This document shows, piece by piece, positions 50,701 to 61,016 of a DNA stretch of 64,000 nucleotides. The stretch is from Rhynchopus euleeides. Lineage: Eukaryota; Euglenozoa; Diplonemea; Diplonemida; Diplonemidae. A program made the translations under genes and the position numbers. A model generated the notes under the pieces. The model was not told the DNA's origin, ran no database searches, and saw only the letters and a program-made list of their open reading frames with translations. The DNA is taken from the NCBI GenBank assembly GCA_963210315.1, contig OY723314.1:1488001-1552000 (forward strand). The letters are read 5' to 3'. Every line of letters starts with the position of its first letter. Position 1 is the stretch's first letter.

Positions 50701-52274
50701 TCCCCTCCCGGTGTCCTCGCCTCGAAGGGAGGGCGTTTGGTGTGTCGGCATGAGGTGGTGCAGAGGGCAACCCTCTGGAGTGCACTACACAGCGACGTGG
50801 TTCCTGATGGACACCGTGGTTGAGCAGCAATCTTGTTTCCTGCCACTTGTAATCCTGCCACTTGTCACTTGTGTGCTGCCTTCGTGTGTGCGCCTGTGCC
50901 TCCCTGTTCTGCATTTGGTTACCCTCACGGGTATCACGATACAGAGCAGTCCCCCCCCTCCTCCCCCCAAAAATCGTTCGCATCATCTTGGCGCCCATTC
51001 CTTCCACTTTCTGTGGATGTGTTTGGTATTTCCGAACGGAATTTTCCAGCGTCAAGACTGATACCTCGCCGTTTTCGAGTCAGTCACTTCCACCGCCGCT
51101 GCGATTTGCGTACCGGTAGTTGTGCAGAAATGCTAACATTTAATTTGCTCTGTGGAACCTGGACTGCACCTTCTGGGATGTGAGTCTGTAGATAGTTGGA
51201 CAGTTGCGGTACCCATCTGTTAGAAAGCTGAAAGGAACCTTGTCGGGCGATCAAGGACGACTGAGGGTTCAGTTTGAGTTTAATGTGGTCCAAGGGTACA
51301 ACAGACATCACTGCTTTGCAGATCCCTCTTGCTTGTCCCTCTGGTAACTTCCAACGGCTCAAACTCTTCGACTTCCTTGGGTGGGCATTTGCCATACCTG
51401 ACGTAAAACAGTGATGCTTCGTGCTAGTGGTGAACCTGACGTTAGTAAAGGAAGGGTGCTGCGGCTGTCCACGAGGGGCTCTGATGCCTCCTCACGGTGC
51501 CTGGTTGGTCGGTTCAGGTGAAACAGAGCAAATTTAGTGTTAGGGGGATGCCTCTGGTCAAGGCCTTTTCACAAAAATTGACCCACGGCGCCGAGTTGGG
51601 CCGTTGGTTCCTGGTTGTAGCTCGGTCTACGCCAGGTTCCACACCCCGTCATCGCAAAACGTACGCATACACAGAGGCAAAACACAACAGCCTCTGTGGT
51701 ACGGGAGCATGGCGGGAGGAAATTTTGCCTTTTGGTCAAATAGGCACCCTTTTGTAATCACTTGACCCGCAGGGTGGCTGAGTCTTATCAGACAGGCCGA
51801 CCTACATGTTGATCAGTGGAACCACACAACCTGTTCAACCTGCCCCCGGGGTGGCTGAGTCCACCCCTGCCGTAGCGTAAGATAAGCCTACGTCGACCCT
51901 CGTCGTCCTCTTCGTCGTCCTAGGACTGTGGAGTTCAGCAACCAGGAGGAGGATGCGGAACTGCTGTGAGCTGCACACTCTCTTGACACACCTGCACGTA
52001 TCTGCGTTACACTCGTGGTAACCCCGAACCCTGTATTTATACAGGAGACTTCCATCTGGGACAGTTTCTGTTCCAGATGAGCTTTGACAGTGGTAGCCAT
52101 CTTTGCTATGGAGCCATCGTCGTTGCTATCGTCGTCACTCGGACCCATGAGCAGTGGATACAATTGGTGTGGAAGGAGAGGGTGCGGTTCTGGATCAGCA
52201 GGTCTGAATCTGAAACTGGGACTGAAAGCCATAGGTCTGAGATGACCTCGGTCCAAGCGACCTGAGACTGAGAA
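50701..52274. other. Intergenic; no gene recognised
   Basis: Short frames on both strands lack domains and conserved neighbours. No strong repeat was found. Confidence 0.35.
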
Positions 52275-52427
52275 CCCCCGGGATTCCCGGCCGGACCCCG
52301 GCCGGACCCGGCCGGGATTTCCCCGGGATCCCGGCCGGGATTTCAAAATCCCGGTCCCGGGCCCGGAATTTCCGGGCCCGGCCGGGGTTTCCCGGGATCC
52401 TGCCGGGGGGCAAACCGTGAAAATTTT
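52275..52427 (-). repeat. CCCGGG-rich palindromic repeat, inverted copy
   Basis: Ends GGGGGGCAAACCGTGAAAA, the reverse complement of the start of 49625. It lies ~180 bp upstream of the pseudouridine synthase gene. Confidence 0.75.
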
Positions 52428-52603
52428 TTTGGTGCATTTCCTGTTGAAATTATTAGGTGAAAAAACTGATGAAGACTGACGAAGGATAACGACCAGCGAA
52501 GACCCGCCCCGTGTCGAAACTATATGTGCATGCTGCCCTGTTCTCCACACCACCCACACAAACAGACGGGGATATTTCCCACCCCCACCCCACTTCCCTG
52601 CGA

Positions 52604-54031
52604 ATGGACCCCCCAGTCGACACTGGCGTGGGGTGCCAGGCGTCGCCATCAGCGACAGCAGCCCCTCTGGCACCTGCAGTGCCTGCTGCATCCAGCACAG
52701 ATGGGGCGGGGGGCAACAGGCACAGGCTGGCCCGGGAGGAGTTCACACGGGCCGAGCCGTTCTCCGTGATATTCAAGTCGGCGGAGATGCTTGTGTTGGA
52801 CAAGCCGCCCGACGTGCGGATCGACGGGGAGTGCGGGAGCGACGCCCAGACGGTGGAGAAGTGGGTCAAGTCGGACCACCCGGAGCTGGTCGACACACCG
52901 TCCCACAAGATCCGCTTCTGCCACCAGCTGGACCACGCCACCAGCGGGGTTCTCTTCCTCGCCTTCCGCAAGGCCATGGCGGCAAAGGTGACGCACTGCT
53001 TCGAGAGCCGCACCGCAAGCAAAGCCTACCTTGCCCTGGTCCACGGGCACCCCACCGCCCCGCCCCCCGGAGGGGATGGAACCCCTTGCGCCGCCGCCCC
53101 AGCCTCCTCTGGTGACCCTGCTGCTGCTGCTTCCACCTCCGCCTCCTCTGCTTCCGCCCTGCGGGATACGCCGGAACGGCACATTTACACGTTTTCTCAG
53201 CCGATTGCGGAGGACCCGTCCGACCCGACAGGCTTCCGGATGTGCACGGGGGTTCTGAAGCCCGCTGCTGCCGCTCCTGCCGATGGCATCGAAAAGGCTT
53301 CCACATCAGAGCCCGCAGCAGCAGCAGCAGCAGACGGCAGCAGCAGCGACTCCGCCGCGAAGCGGAGGCGTGTGGGCACCCCCCCCGTCGGGCGACACGC
53401 GCTGACACATGCCGTGGTCCTCCGCACAGGCGTGCTGCGGGGTATCCGCACCCCAGGCGGGGAGGCGGTTCCGGCGAGCCTGGTGCTGCTGGCGCCCTCG
53501 ACAGGAAGGCGGCATCAGCTGCGGGTCCACTGCGCGGCGTGGGGGCACCCCATCGTGGGGGACGTGTGCTACCGGGGTGCGGATAAGGAGCTGGCCATAC
53601 CGCGGATGATGCTGCATGCGTGGAGGCTGCGCCTGCCCATCAGCACGGCGGACACCGATGCGCAGGATGGGAGGGCGAAGGCGGTGGAGAAGGCGGCGCG
53701 GCGTTCGCAGAAGATCCGGGCACAGCGGGAACACCAGCGCCGGAACACTGCTGCTGGTGGCGAGGGGGGCCAGAAGGAGCAGCAGGAGTGTGAAGCCCTT
53801 CTGTCGCCGCAGCAGCGCCGGCTGCTGCTGCGGCGTGTGGCGGAGGCGTTGCAGTGCAGCGGGGTGGAGCCTGGGGCGGCGGGGCTGACCGGCGTGCAGC
53901 GCAGCGGCGATGCGCTGTGCGGCGCGGACGGGCAGGAGGTGGCAGGCAAGAGGGAGGAGGGTGCCGGCGGCGTGCAGGCTGAGTGGGTTGAGTTCTCCGC
54001 TGCGAACCGGCTGGCGCGGTTTCTCGAGTGA
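52604..54031 (+). CDS. RluA-family pseudouridine synthase, RPUSD1-like
   Basis: 475 residues from the ATG at 52604, the first in frame; the frame is open further up without ATG. It would isomerise uridine to pseudouridine in RNA. Motifs: VLDKPPDVRIDG near residue 60; RFCHQLDHATSG with catalytic D110, as in RluA enzymes; and TGRRHQLRVHCAAWGHPIVGD near residue 300. RFCHQLD and DVRID are the forms I associate with human RPUSD1. Between about residues 160 and 290 there is a low-complexity Ala/Ser/Pro insertion, partly a CAG-type repeat read as poly-Ala. A Lys/Arg-rich helical tail of ~120 residues makes it longer than usual for the family (about 310). No intron; stop TGA. Confidence 0.88.
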   Translation: MDPPVDTGVGCQASPSATAAPLAPAVPAASSTDGAGGNRHRLAREEFTRAEPFSVIFKSAEMLVLDKPPDVRIDGECGSDAQTVEKWVKSDHPELVDTPSHKIRFCHQLDHATSGVLFLAFRKAMAAKVTHCFESRTASKAYLALVHGHPTAPPPGGDGTPCAAAPASSGDPAAAASTSASSASALRDTPERHIYTFSQPIAEDPSDPTGFRMCTGVLKPAAAAPADGIEKASTSEPAAAAAADGSSSDSAAKRRRVGTPPVGRHALTHAVVLRTGVLRGIRTPGGEAVPASLVLLAPSTGRRHQLRVHCAAWGHPIVGDVCYRGADKELAIPRMMLHAWRLRLPISTADTDAQDGRAKAVEKAARRSQKIRAQREHQRRNTAAGGEGGQKEQQECEALLSPQQRRLLLRRVAEALQCSGVEPGAAGLTGVQRSGDALCGADGQEVAGKREEGAGGVQAEWVEFSAANRLARFLE

Positions 54032-54949
54032 TTCAGGGGTAGTGGGGGCGGGGGGACCCGGGGTGGTGGTGGTGGTGGTGGTGTTGGTGTTCACCTTCAA
54101 TTTGGCTGTACACACGATAGCCTTCGTGAGGGTTTTGACCAGGCCTGTCCCTGGTCAGCAAAGGGCCTGGTTCTGCCCACCAGGGGTGCGGGGCAAAACG
54201 GGCTGCAACCCCCCCTTGGAACCCACCTGGTTAAAACCCTGACTCAGGCCACCGTGCGTGGAGGGGAAGGGGAGGGAGGGTTGTGGCAGGTGTGTCTCCG
54301 TCCTTGCGGTTCCGTCATCCCAACACGTTTTGGGTGGGATTGGGCGGAATTTCCAAAACGCATCAAGAAGATTGGGGGGGGGGGGGTGGAAAGGGAGAAT
54401 GCATCAGGAGGGATGGTTTCCTATTTTCGGCGGGCTGCAGGGGTGCGGTGTGCGAATAAGGTCTCGGGGTGCTGGCCACCCCTTCGCCACCCCACGCCTA
54501 CCGCCCCCTTCTCGCATCAAAAAAAATTGCCACAGAACCTGAAAGTGTTTCCAGCTGGTGGGGGCCCTCGCTACCAGTCACTGCTCGTCACAGCTCGTCA
54601 GCCAGTGAGGGGAAGTGGGCCGTGGCTCACTTTTTCTCACTCAGTCACACTTGGTAGCGAAGGCCCCCGGTATCCTCCTAAATATTACAGCCAGGCAGCA
54701 TCGGGACTGGCCTTCACTCTCTGCAAGCTGGCACGGGGGTGGCGCAATCCCGCTTCCAGCTTTATTGCCTTTGTTGCTTATGGCCTGTGCCGCACACATC
54801 TCCCCCCGCCAGCCTTCATCAAACCCGGCAGCAGCAACCTACGGCGGTTTGCCCCCCAGCACAGCACATTACTCACACACCACCCACTGCAGGGGTTGGG
54901 TGGTGCTGTCTTGCAGCCCTCAGCTGCAGCGCACACATCACGCACGGCG
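54032..54949. other. Intergenic downstream of the pseudouridine synthase
   Basis: GGT-rich tract at 54060-54090 and unique sequence. A plus-strand frame is open from 54254 and leads into the next entry, but its first 230 codons show no conserved character. Confidence 0.4.
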
Positions 54950-55345
54950 ATGGTGGCGTGTTCTGGCTGCCCAGGGGCGTCGGGATGGAAGCAGGACCTG
55001 TGCAGTGCTGTGCGGAGCGGCGCTGCGTCGGGTAAAGGCCCTGTGCGTGTCCTGGTCATCACCAGCGAGGGTGCCAACCCTGTCGAGTCCTCCGACCTGC
55101 TAACGGATTACACATGCCCTGCGGTGGAGCGTGTGACGCGCGCGCTGGGGAGCGTGACCCCTTCTCTCCGCAGCAGCAGCTGTGTCAGCAGTGTCGCCTC
55201 GTCCCTCCACCGCGACCCTGCAGCCCCCATGGTCGTCGTGTCGCTCGCAGGCCACAGCATCAGCCCCACAGTCCTGCTGCATCACCTCGCCTCCCTGGGG
55301 AACCCCCCCTTCACCACCGTCGTGCTCCCGAATCCCCAAGCGTGA
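54950..55345 (+). CDS. Hypothetical protein, 131 residues, same strand as the pseudouridine synthase
   Basis: From the ATG at 54950 to TGA at 55345. The sequence has alternating hydrophobic strands (VRVLVIT, APMVVVSLAGHS, FTTVVLPN) and looks like part of an alpha/beta fold, possibly a P-loop-like subunit, but no nucleotide-binding motif is visible. It may be incomplete, with exons not recognised. I cannot name it. Confidence 0.4.
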   Translation: MVACSGCPGASGWKQDLCSAVRSGAASGKGPVRVLVITSEGANPVESSDLLTDYTCPAVERVTRALGSVTPSLRSSSCVSSVASSLHRDPAAPMVVVSLAGHSISPTVLLHHLASLGNPPFTTVVLPNPQA

Positions 55346-55500
55346 CAGAGCGGTTTCTCTTTTCTGTGTTGATGCGTCCCCCATGCCCCACTCACCTCCT
55401 CTAGCAGCAATGTGCCCTCCTTCGGGGAGCTCGTGCGGAGGGGGGGGGGGGGGCGGGGTGTCGATACAACCGTGGGCTGTGGGTCTTCTACATCTAGATG
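55346..55500. other. Short spacer with a G run
   Basis: Contains a G tract at about 55440-55452. Nothing else seen. Confidence 0.3.
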
Positions 55501-55514
55501 CGCATAGTTTTCCT

Positions 55515-55750
55515 TCGCGCGAAGGCCTTTTTTTTCGTGCGTCGGACGCGCGCGACGCGCGAAAAAAAAAGTGCTCCTTTTTTTCGCGCGAATAAATAAA
55601 ACGCCCCTTTTTTTCGCGCGAAAAAAAAACGCACCCCTATTTTTCGCGCGAATAAAAAAAGTGCCCCTTTTTTTCGCGCGAAAAAAAAACGCGCCCCTAT
55701 TATTCGCGCGAATAAAAAAAAACGCCCCTTTTTTTCGCGCGAAGAAAAAC
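55515..55750. repeat. Array of TTCGCGCGAA palindromes with poly-T/poly-A spacers, first cluster
   Basis: At least seven copies of the 10-bp palindrome TTCGCGCGAA spaced ~30-37 bp apart by T runs and ACGCCCC / GTGCCCC words. A second, denser cluster is at 58085-58260. Confidence 0.8.
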
Positions 55751-55926
55751 AGCGCATTTGGGGGGTGGGCCACCTGATTTGGCCCAAAACGGGTTCCGCC
55801 GAACGCCGCCACACCACCGCCCAACTCCGCCCAACGCCGCCCAACTCCGCCAAACTCGGGTCAAAATCAGCTCCAAAGTGGCGGACACTACCTGTTTTGC
55901 CTTTGCAAACGGGGGGGGGGGGGGGT
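55751..55926. other. CCGCCCAAC-rich unique sequence
   Basis: Short tandem words CGCCCAACTC; ends in a long G run at the border of the next element. Confidence 0.35.
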
Positions 55927-57078
55927 TAGGGGGGGTCAAATGCCACCCTTTTACGTGGACAAACACGATTTTTCAAAAAACCGGCGCAGAGGCCCCAAAG
56001 CCCCCGTAAACCCTCCAAACCCCCCCAGATCGGTCCGGAAACCCATCGAACCCCACTTTTCCACCATTCCGGGCACCTCAGGTGCCCGAATTGGGGTACC
56101 TAAATTTTGTGCCACCGTTTGGTACCGGACAGTGCCACTGTGTGGGAGGTTGGAAAAGAAAATGCCCCAACACACCACATCTGAGGGTTGCAATGCATGT
56201 TGCTTGCCAACCACGTCATCCGGTGGGTGTCAGGCGCTATGTAGGTGGCATTAGCCAGGTCTTCGATGAGTTCTGGCTTGTATATGTACCTCCCTGCCAC
56301 CATGCACCGGGAGGCTGCCTGTAGGTACGGAACAAGTCCAGATGGTCGTGTGATTCCTGTGCAGCAGTGCTCCACAACCGGGATGTGTTGACAACGACTG
56401 TTGCAACACGAGCTGTACATTCCGGGAACACACGAAGTGCGCTGTCGTGGTACCCATTGTGCCAGAATTGGTACTTGCTGCGGTCTACTTTGCCTGGCCC
56501 AAGAGCACTGGTACTGAACAGTGCAATATGCGTGGCGAGGTGAATGCAACGGAAGCGCGCAAAGTCAATACAGCTCTCGGATGGCGGGTGGTGGTGTCAC
56601 TAGTGTGTGACGTTCACTCGAGGATACAACGCATCACAATGAATCAGCAACCGTGGACCGAGTACAATACGCTCTCTGTGGCTGGTGTGGGGGACAAAGG
56701 CAGTGCCTGTGCCGCAGGCAGGGAGGTACATATACAAGCCAGAACACATCGAAGACCTGGCTGATGCCACCTACATAGCGCCTGACACCCACCGGATGAC
56801 GTGGTTGGCAAGCAACATGCATTGCAACCCTCAGATGTGGTGTGTTGGGGCATTTTCTTTTCCAACCTCCCACACAGTGGCACTGTACGGTACCAAACGG
56901 TGGCACAAAATTTAGGTACCCCAATTCGGGCACCTGAGGTGCCCGGAATGGTGGAAAAGTGGGGTTCGATGGGTTTCCGGACCGATCTGGGGGGGTTTGG
57001 AGGGTTTACGGGGGCTTTGGGGCCTCTGCGCCGGTTTTTTGAAAAATCGTGTTTGTCACCCCCATTTGACCCCCCCTA
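55927..57078. mobile_element. 1,152-bp palindromic element X, copy 1
   Basis: Starts and ends TAGGGGGGGTCAAATG / CATTTGACCCCCCCTA, with inverted arms of ~330-370 bp (55927-56298 and 56714-57078) around a ~415-bp centre. TA at both ends suggests a mariner-type target. A 105-codon frame (56447-56764) crosses the centre but carries no transposase motif. An asymmetry near the ends (ACGTGGACAAACACG on one side, GGGGTGACAAACACG on the other) gives orientation. Copy 2 is at 58351-59502. Confidence 0.85.
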
Positions 57079-57099
57079 GGGGGGGGGGTGTTGTACTGA

Positions 57100-57730
57100 G
57101 GGATTTTCGCTCAGAAATGCTGAAGAATGAGCCGCCTCACAATATTGGTGACCCTCCACCATCTTCCCAGCACAACTGGAGAGCCACCCACTCTGCTGCA
57201 GTTTGCCGAAGCTAGTACCTGGCGCAATAACCCAGCGCGTTCACTCCATCGACCTGTACAAGAAGCAGCCCAGCCAGTGGCACAAGCCCAGGCCGAAGGG
57301 GGATGACGTTCTCTCGGGGTACCCGAGGGAACAGAGAGGTAACAGAGCGGGATATCCGTGGGATGTCCCTCGCTGTTACTCTCGTGTCTTCTGCAGGGTT
57401 CCACCTTGGCGTAGGATATCCAACGCGAGAAGCAACATCCCGTAGGTTATCCCATAGGATATCCTACCCAAGTTCTGGGAATCGAACCACCACCTACGGT
57501 TTTCACGCCCGAATACGCAGGCTCCATGACAGCACATGGCGGACAACCCAGAATCGAGCGCGGTGGGAGCCTCGCCCGGATGTACTTTGCACAGAGGAGG
57601 GGCGACCCGTCTGGGATGTCGACTGCCGCAGTCACGGTGTCGACGACACGCAGCACCTGAGCGGGTTTTGAACCCGGGACCGTCAATTATCAGGCAGGAC
57701 GTCAGGCCTTGGGGGGGGGCGCCGACCCGG
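57100..57730. repeat. ~630-bp dispersed repeat with tRNA T-arm-like motifs, copy 2
   Basis: Homologous to 50058-50700. The B-box match GGTTCGATTCC is at 57478-57488 on the minus strand and the second T-arm-like motif at about 57660-57675 (CGGGTTCAAAACCCG). It sits between the two X elements. Confidence 0.65.
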
Positions 57731-58084
57731 GCATGCCTGAGGACTTCCCGACAATACCGTTGAGCGGAAGTTGGGGCGGGAAGCTGAGACGGGCAAATCT
57801 TGCGCTTCTGCTGAGCCCTATTTCTGGCCCACTTCTTGTACCCGTGCCTGCTGTACCAGGTGCCTGTTCCAGTCATCTGCCTCCCATCAGAGGACGCATC
57901 TGAGAGACTCTCGTCTTTCGTCCCTGTGCCACATGCTCACAGGTGAGCACCACACCCAATATCAAGAAGACGATCAATCATGGAGGCATGGAGAAGGCGC
58001 ATGACACAGTGAGCTGGACGCCAACAATAGTCACACTGTTCACAGCACAGCCACAGGGACAAGGTGCCAAGGGGCCAATTTTTT
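57731..58084. other. Unique spacer; no gene recognised
   Basis: Nothing conserved or coding was detected. Confidence 0.35.
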
Positions 58085-58260
58085 TGCGCGAAGCGCTTTT
58101 TTACCTTTTTTTTTCGCGCGAAATACGTTTTTTTTTCGCGCGAAATCCTTTTTTTTCGCGCGAAGCGCCTTTTTTTCGCGCGAACCCCCTTTTTTTTTAC
58201 GCGCTCGCGCAGGGGTCCGGGGGGTTCGCGCGTAGCCAAAAAGCTTCGCGCGAAGGGAAA
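58085..58260. repeat. TTCGCGCGAA palindrome array, second cluster
   Basis: Seven or so TTCGCGCGAA-type sites separated by T-rich spacers of 10-40 bp. It ends shortly before the second X element, as the first cluster ends shortly before the first. Confidence 0.78.
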
Positions 58261-58350
58261 CTATGGATGCGAAGCCAAAAAATATGCGGCGGATTTTTTT
58301 TGTCGATTCTCAAAGGCGTATATACCGCCTTGCTCGGGGGGGGGGGGGGG

Positions 58351-59502
58351 TAGGGGGGGTCAAATGGGGGTGACAAACACGATTTTTCAAAAAACCGGCG
58401 CAGAGGCCCCAAAGCCCCCGTAAACCCTCCAAACCCCCCCAGATCGGTCCGGAAACCCATCGAACCCCACTTTTCCACCATTCCGGGCACCTCAGGTGCC
58501 CGAATTGGGGTACCTAAATTTTGTGCCACCGTTTGGTACCGGACAGTGCCACTGTGTGGGAGGTTGGAAAAGAAAATGCCCCAACACACCACATCTGAGG
58601 GTTGCAATGCATGTTGCTTGCCAACCACGTCATCCGGTGGGTGTCAGGCGCTATGTAGGTGGCATCAGCCAGGTCTTCGATGTGTTCTGGCTTGTATATG
58701 TACCTCCCTGCCTGCGGCACAGGCACTGCCTTTGTCCCCCACACCAGCCACAGAGAGCGTATTGTACTCGGTCCACGGTTGCTGATTCATTGTGATGCGT
58801 TGTATCCTCGAGTGAACGTCACACACTAGTGACACCACCACCCGCCATCCGAGAGCTGTATTGACTTTGCGCGCTTCCGTTGCATTCACCTCGCCACGCA
58901 TATTGCACTGTTCAGTACCAGTGCTCTTGGGCCAGGCAAAGTAGACCGCAGCAAGTACCAATTCTGGCACAATGGGTACCACGACAGCGCACTTCGTGTG
59001 TTCCCGGAATGTACAGCTCGTGTTGCAACAGTCGTTGTCAACACATCCCGGTTGTGGAGCACTGCTGCACAGGAATCACACGACCATCTGGACTTGTTCC
59101 GTACCTACAGGCAGCCTCCCGGTGCATGGTGGCAGGGAGGTACATATACAAGCCAGAACTCATCGAAGACCTGGCTAATGCCACCTACATAGCGCCTGAC
59201 ACCCACCGGATGACGTGGTTGGCAAGCAACATGCATTGCAACCCTCAGATGTGGTGTGTTGGGGCATTTTCTTTTCCAACCTCCCACACAGTGGCACTGT
59301 CCGGTACCAAACGGTGGCACAAAATTTAGGTACCCCAATTCGGGCACCTGAGGTGCCCGGAATGGTGGAAAAGTGGGGTTCGATGGGTTTCCGGACCGAT
59401 CTGGGGGGGTTTGGAGGGTTTACGGGGGCTTTGGGGCCTCTGCGCCGGTTTTTTGAAAAATCGTGTTTGTCCACGTAAAAGGGTGGCATTTGACCCCCCC
59501 TA
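58351..59502. mobile_element. 1,152-bp palindromic element X, copy 2, inverted
   Basis: Same length as copy 1 and nearly identical, but in the opposite orientation, so positions pair as p + q = 115429. One visible difference is CTGTACGG (copy 1) against CTGTCCGG. Its 105-codon frame is on the minus strand (58665-58982). Confidence 0.85.
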
Positions 59503-59564
59503 GGGGGGGGGGCAGCATGCATGGGCTGGGTGCAGCCTTGAGGTGCTTCATATTGCTGCTGTTG

Positions 59565-59703
59565 CACGGTGGTCTCCCGCCTCCTGGAGCGGGGGTCTGA
59601 GCGGGGGGGGGGGGGGGGTCTGGACCCCCGCGAGCGGCAGTACGACCCCCGCTCAGCACTACCGCCCAAAAAGGTGTAGGCTGGCGTGCGGGAGACCACC
59701 GTG
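59565..59703. mobile_element. 139-bp MITE, TIR CACGGTGGTCTCCCGC
   Basis: Perfect 16-bp terminal inverted repeats at 59565-59580 and 59688-59703. A second inverted pair inside (GAGCGGGGGTC / GACCCCCGCTC) gives a nested hairpin. No clear target duplication. Confidence 0.75.
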
Positions 59704-61016
59704 TGTGTTGGGGAGGGGGGGGGGGGTGGGTGGGTGACGTCGTGCGCCACAGCGACAGCATCATGAGCCTGCAGAGGATGGCGGTTTCCTTTGTGACAAT
59801 GAGCACACCCAGCAGGGGCTCTCGGGTTTTCAGGTGGTGGTGCCGATGTTCCAACGTGCAAATGCTTGGGGGCGGGGCATCGTCAGTCCAAAGCGAATTC
59901 CCCGCCCGGAAAAAAACCACGCCAGCTGAAGTGTCGTATTATTCGTTCTGTCACGAAACCGCTTCCCATCCCAGCGGTGGGTTCTGGGAGCGTGATGCCC
60001 ACTTTGCCTCTCAAGAGCCGATCGACGTGGGTGTTGAACGAGCATAGTTGGTTGGGCCTGCAGCCCCCCCTCCCCTCCCCTTCGACCTTCAAGTCAAGTC
60101 GTGTTGAGTGTTGGCTGGCCATGCTTCAACACGTCCAAACCACCGCACCGCACCACACACCCCCCGCCCAGACAGAGACACGCAGTTTCACCACCGCACC
60201 ACAGCGGCAACAACTCAGCGGCAGGCTGGGTAAACCATGCCGTAACCTCCAAGCGGTGTACCGCGGTCGGTTTTAGAGAACCATTTAGGGTTCGGTTCTG
60301 TGCCCCTCCCTCTATGTTTGCAGGGGAGCACCCGGCAAACCGAGTGACTTAGACCAATCAGACGAATCAGACGAATCACGCGCCTTCTACCCTCCGCAGT
60401 CCGTCAGGGAGGGATTGTGTGTGTTAGGGTGGCGTTGTTGGCGCAAAAAAATATCAACAACAGCCAAAAACATCCCCCACCCCCCCCCTCTCCTTTTTCA
60501 CACCCACACTCTTCCTCCCGCATTCTCTTGAATAGAGGAGGGAAGTGAGGCCCGCCCTCTTTCAACCCTGCCCACCCTTCTACTTTCCGTTTGCACCTGC
60601 CGGGTTTATTTCAAATTCGAACAACACAAAGCAAAAAGCAAATCAAAACAAATAACATTCGCTCATAATACATACCCGCCCCCCCCCCCCCCCCCCCCCC
60701 CCCACCCCCCATCTGTTCCTTTCCTTGATTTGGGGGGTTTGGGGGGGGGGGGGTCAAAATTCGGTCTTCCCTAACTCCGTCTCTCTCTCTCTCTCCTTCG
60801 ATCTCCCCTCCCGCCTCCTTTTCTCCCCCCCCCTTTGTCCCTAACATTGCGAGAAGGTGCTGGGAGATTTACTTTTCCATTCCCTCTCGACGATCAAACC
60901 CCCCTTTGTCCCCCCCCCCCCTTTCGGCTCGGAGGGAGAGGAGCGGTGTCGGGTCACCTCGGGAGGCGGGAGGGGGGGACTGCCGTTAGGGCAGTTCCGC
61001 CCCCCCTCCCGGGGAG
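59704..61016. other. Intergenic upstream of the soluble cyclase; homopolymer-rich
   Basis: Long C and G runs (C run at about 60677-60702, G run at about 60742-60753), a CT repeat at 60779-60795, then CT-rich sequence immediately before the gene. 60840-60870 (TAACATTGCGAGAAGGTGCTGGG) is similar to 47015-47035 and 63710-63735. Promoter elements cannot be assigned. Confidence 0.4.

Noticed and set aside
54254-54949. N-terminal extension of the 54950 protein
   Set aside because: The 232 upstream codons look like intergenic sequence (Gly/Pro runs, no conserved segments) and start near a non-ATG codon.
56100-56549. Transposase gene in element X
   Set aside because: The frames in both orientations derive from the inverted arms and centre and show no DDE or other catalytic pattern.
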